The position numbers were made by a program, and so were the translations under genes. DNA of 64,000 bases from Sistotremastrum niveocremeum HHB9708. Lineage: Eukaryota; Basidiomycota; Agaricomycetes; Sistotremastrales; Sistotremastraceae. Shown here piece after piece: positions 46,961-58,580 of this stretch. Position 1 is the first letter of the stretch. Each line of letters opens with the position of its first letter. Below the pieces are notes generated by a model that saw only the letters and a program-made list of their open reading frames with translations, was not told where the DNA came from and searched no databases. The DNA lies in contig KV419410.1 of NCBI GenBank assembly GCA_001630475.1, forward strand, positions 62,001-126,000, written 5' to 3'.

Positions 46961-48082
46961 ATGAGATGCCGGCCGCGTCGAGTCGGAGTTTCAAGATCTC
47001 ATTTGTTTATGACGACCGCTTCCAGTAATCTGCCGCAAGTCGTCTTCGACTCGTTCAGTGAAAGATCAATCCAATGCATTGAACGACTACATGCACATGA
47101 ACCGGAAACTTTCGATTTTGATCTGTATGCTGCTCTTATATTTTAGTTTTGCCGCATTATCAACTCATGGGGATGGAGGTCTCAGTATCCCCCCAACAAA
47201 ACGGCCGCCGTCTTAATCCTTTTGTTTGAAAGGGATTCAGAGCTTCAGGTATTATTGACCACAAGGTCGAAATCCCTGCGCTCTCATCCAGGACAAACTG
47301 CTCTGCCAGGCGGCAAGGTCGATGATACCGATGAGTCACTCGAGCATACAGCGGTACAGCCCCCGAGCATGACCTTTTTTCAACTTCAATCTGACATTAT
47401 TTTGGGATCCTCATAGCTCAGAGAGGCATTCGAGGAAGTCGCATTGCCGTTGAATTCACCTCATGTTCACACTATATCTCGTCTACGACCTTTCTTGTCG
47501 CTTTACAAACTTCTGGTTACTCCGATTGTGGCGGTCCTGACTGATCCCGGCCTATTGGAACACCTTGTTCCCCAGGAGTCAGAAGTGGACTGTATATTCA
47601 GCCATCCTCTATACGCACTCTTGGATCCCTCCATCATGAGCCAGTCAAGTCAGCCCTTGGCTGAACTTGGGGGTCCTGATTGGCCCTATGAGACTGAATT
47701 TCACGCGAGTATTGTTCTCGATTTTATGTCTGGTTTTCTAATCGATCTATAGAATACATCAGACTCGAAATGGCTGCATGAAACTCTGTACAGAATGCAT
47801 CGTTTTCGCTCGACAAACACGCCCATCAAGGGACTAACCTCTGATATCCTTGTGCGATTTCTGCCATTTTTATTCTGCAGTATTGATGAACTCATCATTT
47901 AGCTTCTGGCCGCTCAAATTGCGTATGGTCGTGGTCCCACCTTTGAACGTTGGGCACCGGGTCAATTGATCCCTTCGGATGCCATTCGAGCTTCTTTGCA
48001 CGAGTGGACAAAGAAAGGTGATGCAACACTTGACGAGGCGCAATATGCAAAGCTGAATGTCAAAGAATTAAAAGAGGCTTAG
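46961..48082 (+). CDS. Nudix hydrolase, CoA diphosphatase type (Pcd1/NUDT7-like)
   Basis: Likely hydrolyses CoA or oxidised CoA, in peroxisomes or mitochondria in relatives. TAAVLILLFERD opens the fold, then the CoA-family signature LLTTRSKSLRSHPGQTALPG. The Nudix box GGKVDDTDESLEHTA-LREAFEEVAL has REAFEEV intact, Asp in place of the first Glu (as in the CoA subfamily) and Ala for the late Gly. The box is split by an intron near 47352-47416. Downstream are FLSLYKLLVTPIVAVL, typical of this group, and the C-terminal LLAAQIAYGRGPTFERWAPG. Two starts are possible: 46961, and 47009 (MTTASSNLPQVV). The join between the first exon (FDFDL) and PPNKTAAV is not resolved. No clear PTS1 at the C-terminus (VKELKEA). 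Confidence 0.88.
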
Positions 48083-48386
48083 AGTAGGCACGATGATGTA
48101 CAATGTCATATTTTCTGTAATCAACAAAGCATTCTGCATTGACTCGGAGACTCGGAGTGGAGGGGGCTGTACCGTGCATAGATGATTGGTCGACAGAATG
48201 AGAGTCTATATTCTTGCGGATAGGTACCGTTTATGAGGCATTCGGTTCGAGTGCACTCAATTCGTTGGAAAAATATAGCGCCAACCAAACGTTGAATAGA
48301 AAAAAAGGCGGAAGCAAAACCTGACTCTCCAAACCAATACACGGAATTAGCGGCATCACATCTCCGACCCTCCTAAAAAGTTGACT
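48083..48386. other. intergenic region
   Basis: About 300 bp between the Nudix stop and the ICln-like start, both genes on the plus strand. It holds 3' sequence and a short promoter; no gene is seen. Confidence 0.35.
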
Positions 48387-49314
48387 ATGTCTTCAATCTC
48401 GCTCATCTCAGAGCTCCCAAACTACATCTCGCCCGAGCAGCGCAGTCAACTATCATCAAGTACTCCTGAATCATTTTCGGACATTCTCCCCGTCCTTCGT
48501 CACACACAACCTAATGTTTCCGTCAAGTTTGATCCTCTATTCGATGGCTTCTCCGCTGAAGATAGTCAATCTGGCACCTTGTATGTGATTGAAAGGTATG
48601 CTAGTAGTATTTGGTGATCCTCTGTATCTCTGACAATTTCGCAAGCGTTCTTGTTTTCTTGTCCACGTCAGGAAAAGGCGTGGCCATCCCTTACCCTGCC
48701 ATCACCCTGCACGCGATCTCGCGGACAGACTCAGCTCCTTCATTATACTGTCAACTTGACGAACAAGCCAGTGGCACCCATGAAACTCTTGAAGATGAAG
48801 ATGAAGTGGCCGACATGAGAGAGTTGCACATAATCCCCTCTGACTCTAGTTCATGTACGCGTCGATGGCATCTCGAACAACTCATCGCTGACGGTTTATT
48901 TGTCTAGTGGATGCGATATTTGAAGCACTCTCGATATGCGCCGCCCTTCATCCCGACCCTGACACAGGTGATGATCTGGGTGATGAGCTCGGCGACGATG
49001 CTTTTACGGACGCTGATGAAAGTCGATTCGAAACATTTAATGGAACGCATCAGGAGGAGCTCAGTGAAGTTGGCAGGGTGCGCAGTGATTTCCTCAATAA
49101 TTCTCGATTCGCTCCATACTAGGTCGCTTTGTGCCATATGTTTCTTTAATAACAGGCAGCTCTCGCACACATCGAGTCTATCCTTGAAGATCCGCGAGGA
49201 CTGACCAATAACTTTGCCGATGCCAATGGTCACGACGAAGAAGAGGAGTCAGACGAGCCTAAAAATGATTCTGCCGAGCAGAGCGAGACGAGAACGGATA
49301 GAAGCAGCAGATAG
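48387..49314 (+). CDS. ICln/pICln-like protein (Voldacs domain), methylosome subunit
   Basis: Homologue of pICln (PF03517 family), the chaperone that with PRMT5 holds Sm proteins before snRNP assembly. The PH-like domain is recognised from SVKFDPLFDGFSAEDSQSGT and LYVIESVLVFLSTSGKGVAI, with PYPAITLHAISRTDSAPSLY and CQLDEQ, matching the pICln pattern of a beta-sandwich ending in acidic sequence. LHIIPSDSSS joins LDAIFEALSICAALHPDP, then an Asp/Glu-rich tail (DDLGDELGDDAFTDADES). A further exon, ALAHIESILEDPRGLTNNFA, ends with a Glu/Asp/Ser-rich tail. Intron positions are about 48597-48650, 48852-48905 and 49078-49156. The start ATG 48387 encodes MSSISLISELPNYISPEQ. Yeast Lot5 is a more distant member. 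It converges on nup159. Confidence 0.85.
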
Positions 49315-49422
49315 CATTAGAAACTTGACAGCATGCACAATTATGTATGGAAATATGAACGGAAAATGACAATGAGAACCATTGCCTGATCTCACTAGTG
49401 CTGGTGTTAGCAAAAGGATCAC

Positions 49423-52400
49423 CTATTTTTTGGATCCAGAAAGTGAGAATAATGACGGGCTGGAGACGGGTGGGACGGGGCCCCAAGAAAATGCAGCAGG
49501 AGCTACATGAACGCCGGGTGTGTTCCCTTTGTGAACCGCAATTGGTGGACCGTGTGAGGCGACTCGATTTCGTCCTTGGCGGCCAGCACTCGGTGGCACA
49601 GCTGGAGATGCATCCGCAGATGGCAATGACCATGGAATGCTGGACACCTCAACTGGCGGTGGAGGCGGCGTGGCTTTAGGCTTACTCGGTCGGGTAAATA
49701 TGATATGAGGGATGCCTTTGGGCTGCTCCAAGGTAGGCTCCGAACACTTCGTCAAAAGAGGCTGTGGGCGTATGCTTAACAGTGTCGCCTTCAGAATCTG
49801 TCCTGTACTCTCCGCATTCAAAGCCGCCGCAACTGCCCTGGCGACACGCTCCGATGCTCTCGTGTCGCTTTTCATGGGAGATGGTACAGCAACCGTTTGT
49901 GCTGCCTCTACGGGTAGTTTAGCGCCCGTTTTGTGCATCAACTCTTCCAGTTTTTGAAGACGAGCGCCATTGCTGACTATAGCTAGCTCCATCATAACGC
50001 AAGTGTTATCGATGGCAGCAAGAGAGGGCGCCCTGAAAACCCAGGTGAGATAAAGAGATTTCCGCAAGCACCCGTCGTACCTTAGGTTGACTTTCGCTGC
50101 CTTCTGTGCATCCAATTTTCTCCGGAGCGAAGGAAGAGTATCGCTTAGTTGTTGAACTAATGACGAGGCTGTCTACGGAGAATATAAGTGAATGAAGGAA
50201 AGTAAGGGGGACGAGCTCAGGAGAGTAGCTCACCTGCAACGACGCTCGCAACTGGCTCTGCATCTCAATTTGCTCCGGGCTCAAACCTCGATTCATCGAC
50301 AGGCGGTCGAACTCGTGGTCTTTGATGGCCATTGCTATGCGTTTGATTTTCTGTATTTGGACCTCCTCTGTCGTTGGATCAGGCTCGTGATCTAGCATGT
50401 GAAGATACTGAATGATCTCACGTTTTAGTAAAGCAGCCTGCATGTCTGCCACAGCGTTCTGTCTTTCAGTCAATACAGATTCAAACTTCTTGAGGCCCTC
50501 TTGCATCTGTGCGATAGTAGCAGAGGCTGGTTCGTCGTCGGTACTCCATTGGTGCTCATTCTTTAGGTCAAGCATTTTTTCCGTGAGCTGCGGCCTTACA
50601 CTCAGAAACATCACGGACAAATTAGTGCAGAATACGGACCTGGTCTAAATCAGCTTCTGTCTCAGCCTGGCATGTTCTGAGTGCTTCTTGGATCTTGGTC
50701 TCTTCTGCAGCAGCCGTCTTAGGTGAATCAGGTAAAGTCGATGCCATCTTGAAGGGTTGGGACGGAATGGAGGTATTTGGCTTCCCGAAAGAGAAAGCAG
50801 GCTGTGGTTTTGGAGACGCAGCAGTTCCGAAAGCGGAAAGACTGAATGGTGAAGTGGCGGACTGTGTCGGTTTAGCTAAAGCAGGGGAAGATGCAGCTGT
50901 GGTGAACAGAGGAGGCGTCTTCGGTCGTAGGTTCACTGGTGACGGTTGCTTTGTGGTACCCTTTTCCGGAGAGTTCAAGTTGAGTGGGGCAATCTTGGGC
51001 TGTGCTGTCGGTTTCGGAGGGGTTGATGGTCTCGCCGGTATGGGAGACGCGGGGATAGTGTTGGTGATAGGAGCATTGGCCAGAGGCGAACTGGCTAAAG
51101 GTCGCGATGAAGGGCGTCCTAAGCCAATACCGAAAGACGGAGTAGGTGAGACTATCGGTGGAATCGGAGAAGTCGAAGACTCTGCAGGTTTGGAGCTTGG
51201 GGAAAGGGAAAATGGAGATTCAGTGCTAAAACCAAAAGGACTTGGTTTTTCGGTTTTGAAAATGCTACTGGGCGTTGAAGGCTGGATGACAGAAGTGTCA
51301 GCCTTCGGGACAGACTTTGGATCATCGGTGACTGCTGCTGCGGGTTTTTTCGGAAGGCTAGCAGGAAGGCGGGTCTTTGTCACTTCTTCTTCTTCTTCAT
51401 CGTCATCATCCGAGGGATGATAGTAGTCCTCATCGTCTTCTTCGTCCTCGTCCTTAGCATCCTCGGGGATGTCAGGGATATCAGGCGGTCCAGGATGGTC
51501 TGACGAGCCTCCCTCGCTCTGGTAAGATTCACTCAATGGACTTTCAGGACGGCCTGCTGATGGTGGTTCTGGGGCTTTCGATTGTGTAATAGGAGGCGGG
51601 CCGAGCCTACTCAGAAGCGAAGGTGTTGTGGACTTCAGCTTTTCGCCTTCGTCACCTTCAAGCGACAGGTTCCCAAATGACGGTAAACTGGAAGCGCCTT
51701 TTATGGAGAACACGGACTTTGGTTCTGGTTCTGGGGTTGCTTCCTTCTTGGCAGGCGGCTTCGGCGCATCCTGCTTGACTTCCTGCGGCGCTGCGAACAG
51801 CGAACTTGTGGGTGCAGAAAACGGTTTGGGGGCACTACCCTTGCCAAACACTGATTCCTCCTTTTTCGGTGCCTCGTTGGATCCACTCTTCAGAAGATCG
51901 TCAAAAGACGAGCCAGCGCTGGGGGCGGTCACCGTCGAAAAGCTACTTGCAGCCGCACTGAACGCACCAAAGCCGCCGGTGGCAGGTGGTGCAATTTCCT
52001 TCACGGGAGGTTTTGCTGTTTGAACAGGCCCTGAGGCTTGTCCAAGAGCCGATGGGGCACCAAAAGCCGAGGCTTTGGCAGAGCCTGGGAATGAGGACGA
52101 ACCAAACGCTGGGGCTGTCGTCGTAGCTGCTGAAGCAGGAGTAAATGGAGCTCCAGAGCCTCCCGACCCGAACGCTGATGCAAATCCAGTCGGGTTCAAA
52201 TCAGCTTTAGGTTTTGAGAAAATCCCTGCTGACAATGAGTTGGACCCAAATGCACCGTGTCCTTCCGTCAGAGATTTAAGGGGTGCTGCTTATAATCAGT
52301 AAAAATGTCCGGTTATATCAAGAACGACGTACCGGGAGAAGAGGTCGGAGCATCCTTTCCTGCAAAGGCCGCGAATCCAACATTAGGTGTTGGGGTAGGG

Positions 52401-54819
52401 GTTGTCGAAGAGCTTTGCTGACTAAAAGGACTTGCACTAAAGCCGCTCTGACCAAAACCTGAAGATCCAAAGGCGGGTGAAGCTGCCTTCACCGCTTGTC
52501 CGAAGCCACCAAATGCAGGGGCTGGTGGTGTGGGCGATGCTGTCGAACGGGTCGATGCAGGTCCAGCTGATGCGGGGGTTCCAAAACCCGACGCGCCGAA
52601 TGCAGAGACCCCTTTGTTCGCCGAGCCTAATACGCTTGTACCAAAAGATGGCGTAGGTTGTTGAGCAGAGGAGCCAAATGCCCCACTGCCGAAGACGGAC
52701 CCAGATGGAGTGTTAGTCGTGCTTGTGGCAGTAGTACCCCCGAACACGCCACTGCTATTACCCGCTGAAAACACTGATTTCGATGGATCACCGCTCCCTG
52801 ATCCAAAGGCGCCACTTCCGCTCGCGAAGGCACCAAATCCTAATGCAGGTTTGGGTTTATTACCTGAATCCGGCGCGGACGTGGTGAAAGAGGTCCCGAA
52901 AGGGCTAGCCTTGGTCTCTGTAGTCGCCGCACTCCCGAATCCTGATGAACCGAATATCGAATTATTGGTAGCAGGAGCCGAAGGTTGCCCAAATGTGCTA
53001 CCGCCAAAGATGCTCTTCGGAGCAGTAGATTGTGACATGGGATCAGTCCCTCCAAGCGACAGCCCCCCAAAGGTCGAAGTATCCATAGGATTGGAAGGAG
53101 AATGAGAGTCGGCGACTGAAGATCGCTCATTAGATACGTCCACACCCAACGTATTGCTACCAGTTTCCATAGTTACTTCTTGGGGCGACGCGTTTGAACG
53201 AATTTCTGCGATCGATGGGGATGTCATGCCAGGATATGCGCCTCCCTTCTCGTTCAGAATATTCCAACCCGTTATGGTTCCGTCACTGGCGTACAAATAG
53301 AGAGTTGGCGCTGGTGGTAGATCTGGGAGCCCGTCGCCTGGCTGTAAGCTGCCGTTAATAGGCGTGGACGATGTGAGATCGATATCAAATCCCAGGACGG
53401 CGGTATCTTCCATGTCGTCAGTGAGCGGAGCAGTAATTGTTGAGGTTTCTTCCAATGTGACGGTCGTCCATTGTCCCTCAGGATGGGAGGCTGTCTGCAT
53501 GTGTGCCAATACCCCAATGTCTGCTGAGGGGCCGTCTGAGACAAATGAGAGGTGTTTAAAGGGAGCCCAATCTTTGAGAGAGACCATTTGGGGCCCCATT
53601 GGCCTTCCGATGACACCAAACGGTGGAGAAGGGTCCTGAACTTTGGTATCTACGGCCGTGTTTGCCTTGCTATCGTGCTCTGAGACAATGTACACATTGT
53701 CTTCACGATCTTCAGTGGTGGACGTGGGGTTCGCGTAAACCAGAGAGAAGAGAGGGTTGGCTAGCCAAGCGAGAGAGGTGACAGCAAGAGGCTTCTCTAA
53801 TGTTGGTTTAGGGAAGATGAACTTGGCCGATGCGGGTTCGGTGTGGCTGTAGGTCAAGACATGACCGCCTGACAAGCCAATGGCCAACTGTTTGCCTTTC
53901 GCGGACCAACATACTTTCGCGATTCGTCAATATGAAGCGACCATGTAACTGAATAGTATCACACACTTGAGCAAGGAATGGTGTCCTCCGAGCTTGGTGA
54001 CCATGTGGCTAGGACACTCTTCTGTGACAAATCAATGACCTGAACGACGGTTGACGGGTAAGGGCCCTTCAAAACAGCAAGCAATTCCGATCCCTCAGCA
54101 GGATTGGGTGCAAGTTCTAAGATGCGACCGAGCTGATCAGGCTGCCAACTCGCAATCGGTGTAGCCTTCGAACAGAATCATGCACGTTAACCTCCAGCGG
54201 AACTGAGTAAAGTAGGGGACGAACCGAATTGCCTCCGCTGCTCACGAACAAGGAAGCAGTGTCGTAGACAGCTAGAGATCCATCGACAAAAGCCACCACC
54301 AATCTCTGTCCCGAACACGCGAATTTGATTATTGAAGGTACTTGAGGGCTGACCGAAAGGACTGTGGAACTTGAGAATGCGAATCGGTTGTTGTCAGGGT
54401 TATCCATGGAACTCAGTGTAGAACGAAGGGATGAGGTAGGCGATAGTCGTATTTCTGTAGGTAGTACAATCCAGTTCAGGTCAAGATTTTGCGATCGAGG
54501 AGTAGAAACGCACGATGAGTACCATCTTCTCCCACTGCTGCAGCCGCGAACCATCCTTTGTCATTCGAGACAGCGAATAGAGATAATTTAGGTGGCAAGC
54601 TTTCAACGTCTTGAAATGGAGCAGAGAACTTGATTCGACTTCGTTTGTGTAGTAATTGGAGGTTTAAGAACTGGAAGATCCAAGTCAACGTGCCGTGTTT
54701 GGTGGCATCATTCAACGTACCTCAGCGCTCTCACTGAGAGCTTCTATAGTAGTGCGATTGCGTTGGAGAGGCTTGTCAGTTGGAATTTGGATCGCCTGGA
54801 ATGTGCCATTGACGTCCAT
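49423..54819 (-). CDS. nup159: FG nucleoporin Nup159/Nup214-like
   Basis: Cytoplasmic-filament nucleoporin that recruits the DEAD-box helicase Dbp5 for mRNA export. The N-terminus MDVNGTFQAIQIPTDKPLQR and RTTIEALSESAE joins FLNLQLLHKRSRIKFSA and LPPKLSLFAVSNDKGWFAAA, the start of the seven-blade propeller. Propeller blades continue through SIIKFACSGQRLVVAFVDGS, ELLAVLKGPYPSTVVQVIDL, SVCWSAKGKQLAIGLSGGHV and FKHLSFVSDGPSADIGVLAH. A long FG region follows, with FG, GSGFG and SxFG repeats (SIFGGSTFGQ, AFGGFGQAVK). Next is a Pro/Ser-rich part with an acidic patch (EDEEDDEDYYHPSDDDDEEE). The C-terminal coiled coil includes AAAEETKIQEALRTCQAETE and is expected to bind the Nup82 complex. Over 1,600 residues, the largest gene here. 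ATG 54819 is the first in frame. Confidence 0.93.
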
Positions 54820-55008
54820 CGAAGAACCATGAAACTGGTAAGGGTCCTTGACGCCTACAAACAAAAATAACGCGTCTACACTTTCGTCTTCCAGTTGTTT
54901 GCATCTGATTCCGCAGCCTGCGCACATGAAGAGTCATTGACTTGAAAATTGAAAAGACTTCCAGAGTCATCATTGCAAAACTACACGAAATACTGGTACA
55001 GCTAGTGT
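54820..55008. promoter_or_regulatory. nup159 upstream region
   Basis: Only 189 bp lie between the nup159 start and the stop of the upstream, same-strand secreted protein gene. The nup159 promoter must be here or inside the neighbour's 3' end. No specific element is recognised. Confidence 0.3.
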
Positions 55009-56681
55009 TTACTTAGATTCGGCTTTCTGGCATTCTTCCTGTTGTGCACCACAAGCAGCGACCGTCAATGATCCCTTGTTTCCGGCCTTATTGGCAGCAT
55101 CCGCACACGCGTTGTGCTGAATATCGCACGAGCGGGTCAAAGCATTGACCTTGGACTGGAATTTATTACCACCAGCAACGAATTCCTTGCCAGACTGGGC
55201 AACGGGACCAGCAGCAATGCCACCCAAGGCCTAAGATAGAAGTTAGCATACGCTAAGTCATGAGGAAAGGGGCGCTTACTCCTGTGAATGTTTGGAGATT
55301 CGAGGAGCCAGTAGAAGTTGCAGAAGCGGCACTCGAAGATGTTGAAGTTGAGGCGACCGTTGAGTTACTTGAAGTAGCAGTTTCAGTAGAAGATGCGGAT
55401 GATGAAGTCGCAGTTGTTGTCGCATCGCTGGCCGAGTCCGTTGAACTGGTCGTCGATGTGGCCGTCGCTATGTCTGATAAGGTTGTCGAGGTCGAGGTTG
55501 AGTTAGCGTCAGCGGTTGATGTTTCGATGGTCGAGGAGGTAGTGGATGTAGACGTAGAGTTGGAGCTCGAGGAGGCTGTCGACGTCGAAGTAGAGTTTGT
55601 AGCAGTGATCGTCGAGTTTGAGTTGGACGTGGCGTTATCGGTAGAGTTGTTGCTCGAGGTAGTACCGTTACTGCCGGCCTTGTTAACAGTGAACTACAAA
55701 AGAAGACAGTCAGCAGCGAGCAAAGCTGGTAGTTCGCAAACTAACGTAAACCGCGTCATCCAGATGTCCGTGCTGAGCGACAGCAACAAGGGCAGGTTGA
55801 TGGTTCTGGGAAGAGTTTCGTCAGTTTGATTCGCACCAAAATATGAAGTACATACAGCTGCGGTGTTGATGGAAGAAAGACGGTAGAAACCGGCGGGAAG
55901 GCCTGCAGTAACATCGGCAGTCAATATGCCGTTTTGAGCAACACCGTTGAGGCCCCTTGAAAACATTTTATCAGACAAAGCCTGAAGAATGACCGTCGAC
56001 TTACTTGAAAAAGGCAAAGACGGTGGGATCGAGAGGTTGAGTGGAATCCAAGGACGGTATGGATTGAACTACGACGTGGGAATGGCCAACAAGAATGCCT
56101 TGCCCGTTGACCTGAGCGGGAGCAGCATAATAATTCGATGCAGCGTTGACGAAATTGCCGGTTTCAAGGTTCTTAATGGCCATTTGAATAGTGAAAGGTT
56201 GGTTTTCGACAATGGATGCATCCCCGTTGGGAGGGAAAACGAATTTGCTGGATGGCATAGCAGAAGTAGCTAGAATGCGACCCATGATGGTGGGATTACA
56301 GGATCCGTCAATGATTTGCTGGCCGTTGGTAAGAGGCACGCCTTTTTGGGTCAGGCAGAAATTGATGAAGTTGTTGGATGAAGTCAAAGAAGGAACTTGT
56401 CCGGCTACGAAAGGTGATTAGGCAGCAGCTTAAAGTCTTGACAAAGGATCATACCTTCCTGGACATCCTGGCCGTCATCTTCCAATCCCGTCTGAACCTG
56501 GGATGGGTCCAGTGCTAGACTTCAATTGAGCATGGTTCGGTTTCTGGGGAACATATTGAGGCTTACACAAGGATGTCTGAGCATCAGCAGCTGCTCTCTT
56601 CAACTTGAAAGAAACACCGTGGGGTGCGCCAGCGACAAGACAGACGAACGAAGCGAGGGTCACCCAGCGACTGACGAACAT
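55009..56681 (-). CDS. Secreted Ser/Thr-rich surface protein (Agaricomycete family)
   Basis: Predicted secreted protein with signal peptide MFVSRWVTLASFVCLVAGAP. The N-terminal domain has SNNFINFCLTQKGVPLTNGQ, SCNPTIMGRILATSAMPSSK, VVQSIPSLDSTQPLDPTVFA and FFKGLNGVAQNGILTADVTA, then LPAGFYRLSSINTAAVHQPA joined to LVAVAQHGHLDD. This family is widespread in Agaricomycetes and is often mislabelled ribosomal protein S17 in automated annotation, which it does not resemble. The middle is an almost pure Ser/Thr/Asn/Ala tract (about 55260-55680), a likely O-glycosylated stalk. The C-terminal Cys module, SCDIQHNACADAANKAGNKG and CGAQQEECQKAESK, has four cysteines. It is probably a cell-wall or extracellular matrix protein; no GPI signal is seen. 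Several short introns. Confidence 0.85.
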
Positions 56682-57372
56682 TGCGATAAACAAAGGCTAT
56701 TGGCGGGCCTCATGTTAAGCAATTGTTGGCACTACGACTGCACGAAGACTCACAAGGGTAAGAAAGTAACAATGAAAAGAAAGTGTTGAAAAAGAATGAA
56801 AAGTGACCGAGGAGCACTTGGAGAAAGAAGAGGCCGCCTGGGTCCTAAGGAGAAACTGAGGGATAGGATTAGCTTGAATGCCAAGCCAAACAGACGTCTA
56901 CTGACCTAAGAGAAGGAGGGAAAGGAGAAAGCAGGATAAGGAGCTAACCGTAGTTCGTGCTCTTTTATAAGACGTTATGGTTTCGGTCTCCATGAGGACT
57001 CAGGAACCGCAGGGTTCATTTTCGGTAGTCAATGCGACCGCCGCCACGATAACGTCGTTGAGAATAATGAGATCAGAAATATACGAGCGTTGCGTCACTT
57101 GAGATACAGGCTTGGGCGTCGTCAACAACGGCACCGGCATTTCTGGCGAATATTTGGGACGAGGTCTTAATCGAGCCTTTTTATTTGAAATAGGGGGTAC
57201 ACTTAGAAACAGACTCAGATTGGCTAACAATCTCGAGTCACCGAGGGGCAGCAGAAGAGTGTGAACAAGACTAGAAGGTCGTCGTCGCCGTCGAGTGGAC
57301 CCTGAGAACCTGAGGCAAACGTCTCCAGTAGAAACAAAGAAACCCCGACACTGATCCTTTCCATCCCCAACC
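56682..57372. promoter_or_regulatory. divergent promoter region, secreted protein and saf4
   Basis: About 690 bp between divergent start codons. A TATAAAA match on the minus strand at about 56962-56969 lies some 280 bp before the secreted protein ATG and could be its TATA box, implying a 5' leader of about 250 nt. Purine-rich plus-strand tracts from 56800 to 56950 are CT-rich in that leader. The saf4 promoter should be in the right half. Confidence 0.4.
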
Positions 57373-58580
57373 ATGCAGGGTAAGCAACATCGAGCATTCA
57401 ACTCGGTCTCACTAACATTTGGTATCTAGGCTTCAATAAATACTACCCTCCTGACTATGACCCTGATAAACACACCAGTCTCAATTCATATCGAGGTCAG
57501 TGAACTCATCGTTGGCCCCGAGATCATTTCCAACCTTACTCATTTCGCAGGTACACATGCATTGGGCGACCGTGCTCGTAAGCTCGATCAAGGCATACTC
57601 ATCACCCGTTTCGAACTACCATTCAACATCTGGTGGTATGTACACTACCCCTCTTCCTAACAGGATGCCGCTCACCATCGATCAGCCTGGGATGCAACAA
57701 CCACATCGGCATGGGCGTTCGCTACAACGCCGAGAAGCGCAAGATAGGAAATTATTATTCGACACCAATGTATGCTTTCAGATGTAAATGTCATCTGTGC
57801 GACAACTGGTTCGAAATTCGAACCGATCCCAAGGCGCGTCTCTGGGTACACTCTTCATCTGCCTTTATCGCTTACGGAGACTACGTTGGGTTAATCATCA
57901 AAGAATACTCGATACGTCGTCGAATATGGCGCTCGACAGAAGATGGAGGACTGGAATCCAGAAGAGAACGGTGGTTACGCCATTCACGGTATACTCATCC
58001 TTCTGTAGCCAGACACATGGCTCACGTTCGATATACAGATCCTGAAGCCTCTCAACAACCCGTGGACCCCCTTGCAGCGATTGAGAAGACTACCGAGGCC
58101 ATCAAACATGCCAACACAGTAGGCGCACCTCGACTCGAAGAGTTGTACGACCTCTCAGAGCATTATAACGCCGATCCCTACGAGCTTTCACAGAAAGTTC
58201 GCCGGCGGTTCCGCGAGGAGAAGAAAGTGGACCAAGCGCAGAAGAAAGCAGACGACGCATTCAAAGATAAATATGCGCTGCCTTCGGCGATGCCTCTGGT
58301 GGCCGAGAAGGATGTTGCGGATGAAGCCAAAGAAGAATGGAGGGAAGCAAGAAGAAAACTTGCCGCTGAACGAACGGAAGTCAAGCCATTACCGGAGATT
58401 TCTTTCTCTCGCACACGCCGTACCAGTTCGTCCAGACCAGCCTCGCAATCCGCTCGAATAACTTCGACACTGGGTGCTACGTTACTTCGGAACACTCTCA
58501 GGAAATCCGATCCCGGGTTTTCTAGGAGTTCCAAACCTCCTGATCCGAAACGTAGCTTGGGTCTGTCCCTGAAGCGATAG
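57373..58580 (+). CDS. saf4: CCDC130/Saf4 splicing factor (CWC16 family)
   Basis: Spliceosome-associated protein of the Yju2/CCDC130 family. The first exon is just M-Q-G, joined across an intron (about 57380-57428) to FNKYYPPDYDPDKHTSLNSY. RGTHALGDRARKLDQGILIT and RFELPFNIWC, then GSCNNHIGMGVRYNAEKRKI and GNYYSTPMYAFRCKCHLCDN follow. The cysteines CxxC (WCGSC) and CKCHLC form the family's zinc site. After FEIRTDPK the conserved continuation is NTRYVVEYGARQKMEDWNPE. The simplest GT-AG splice would insert A-R-L-W between them; a gc donor at about 57835 would give the family-like join. A coiled, Arg/Lys-rich C-terminal half (YELSQKVRRRFREEKKVDQA) ends SLGLSLKR. The KYYPPD opening and GNYYxTPxY mark it as CCDC130/Saf4 rather than Yju2 proper. 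Confidence 0.94.

Noticed and set aside
50695-51420. 241-codon plus-strand frame opposite nup159
   Set aside because: It mirrors the Pro/Ser/FG-rich region of nup159 and has no independent homology.
55260-55829. 189-codon plus-strand frame rich in Val, Glu and Ala
   Set aside because: It is the antisense image of the Ser/Thr/Asn-rich stalk of the secreted protein; composition follows from that codon bias.
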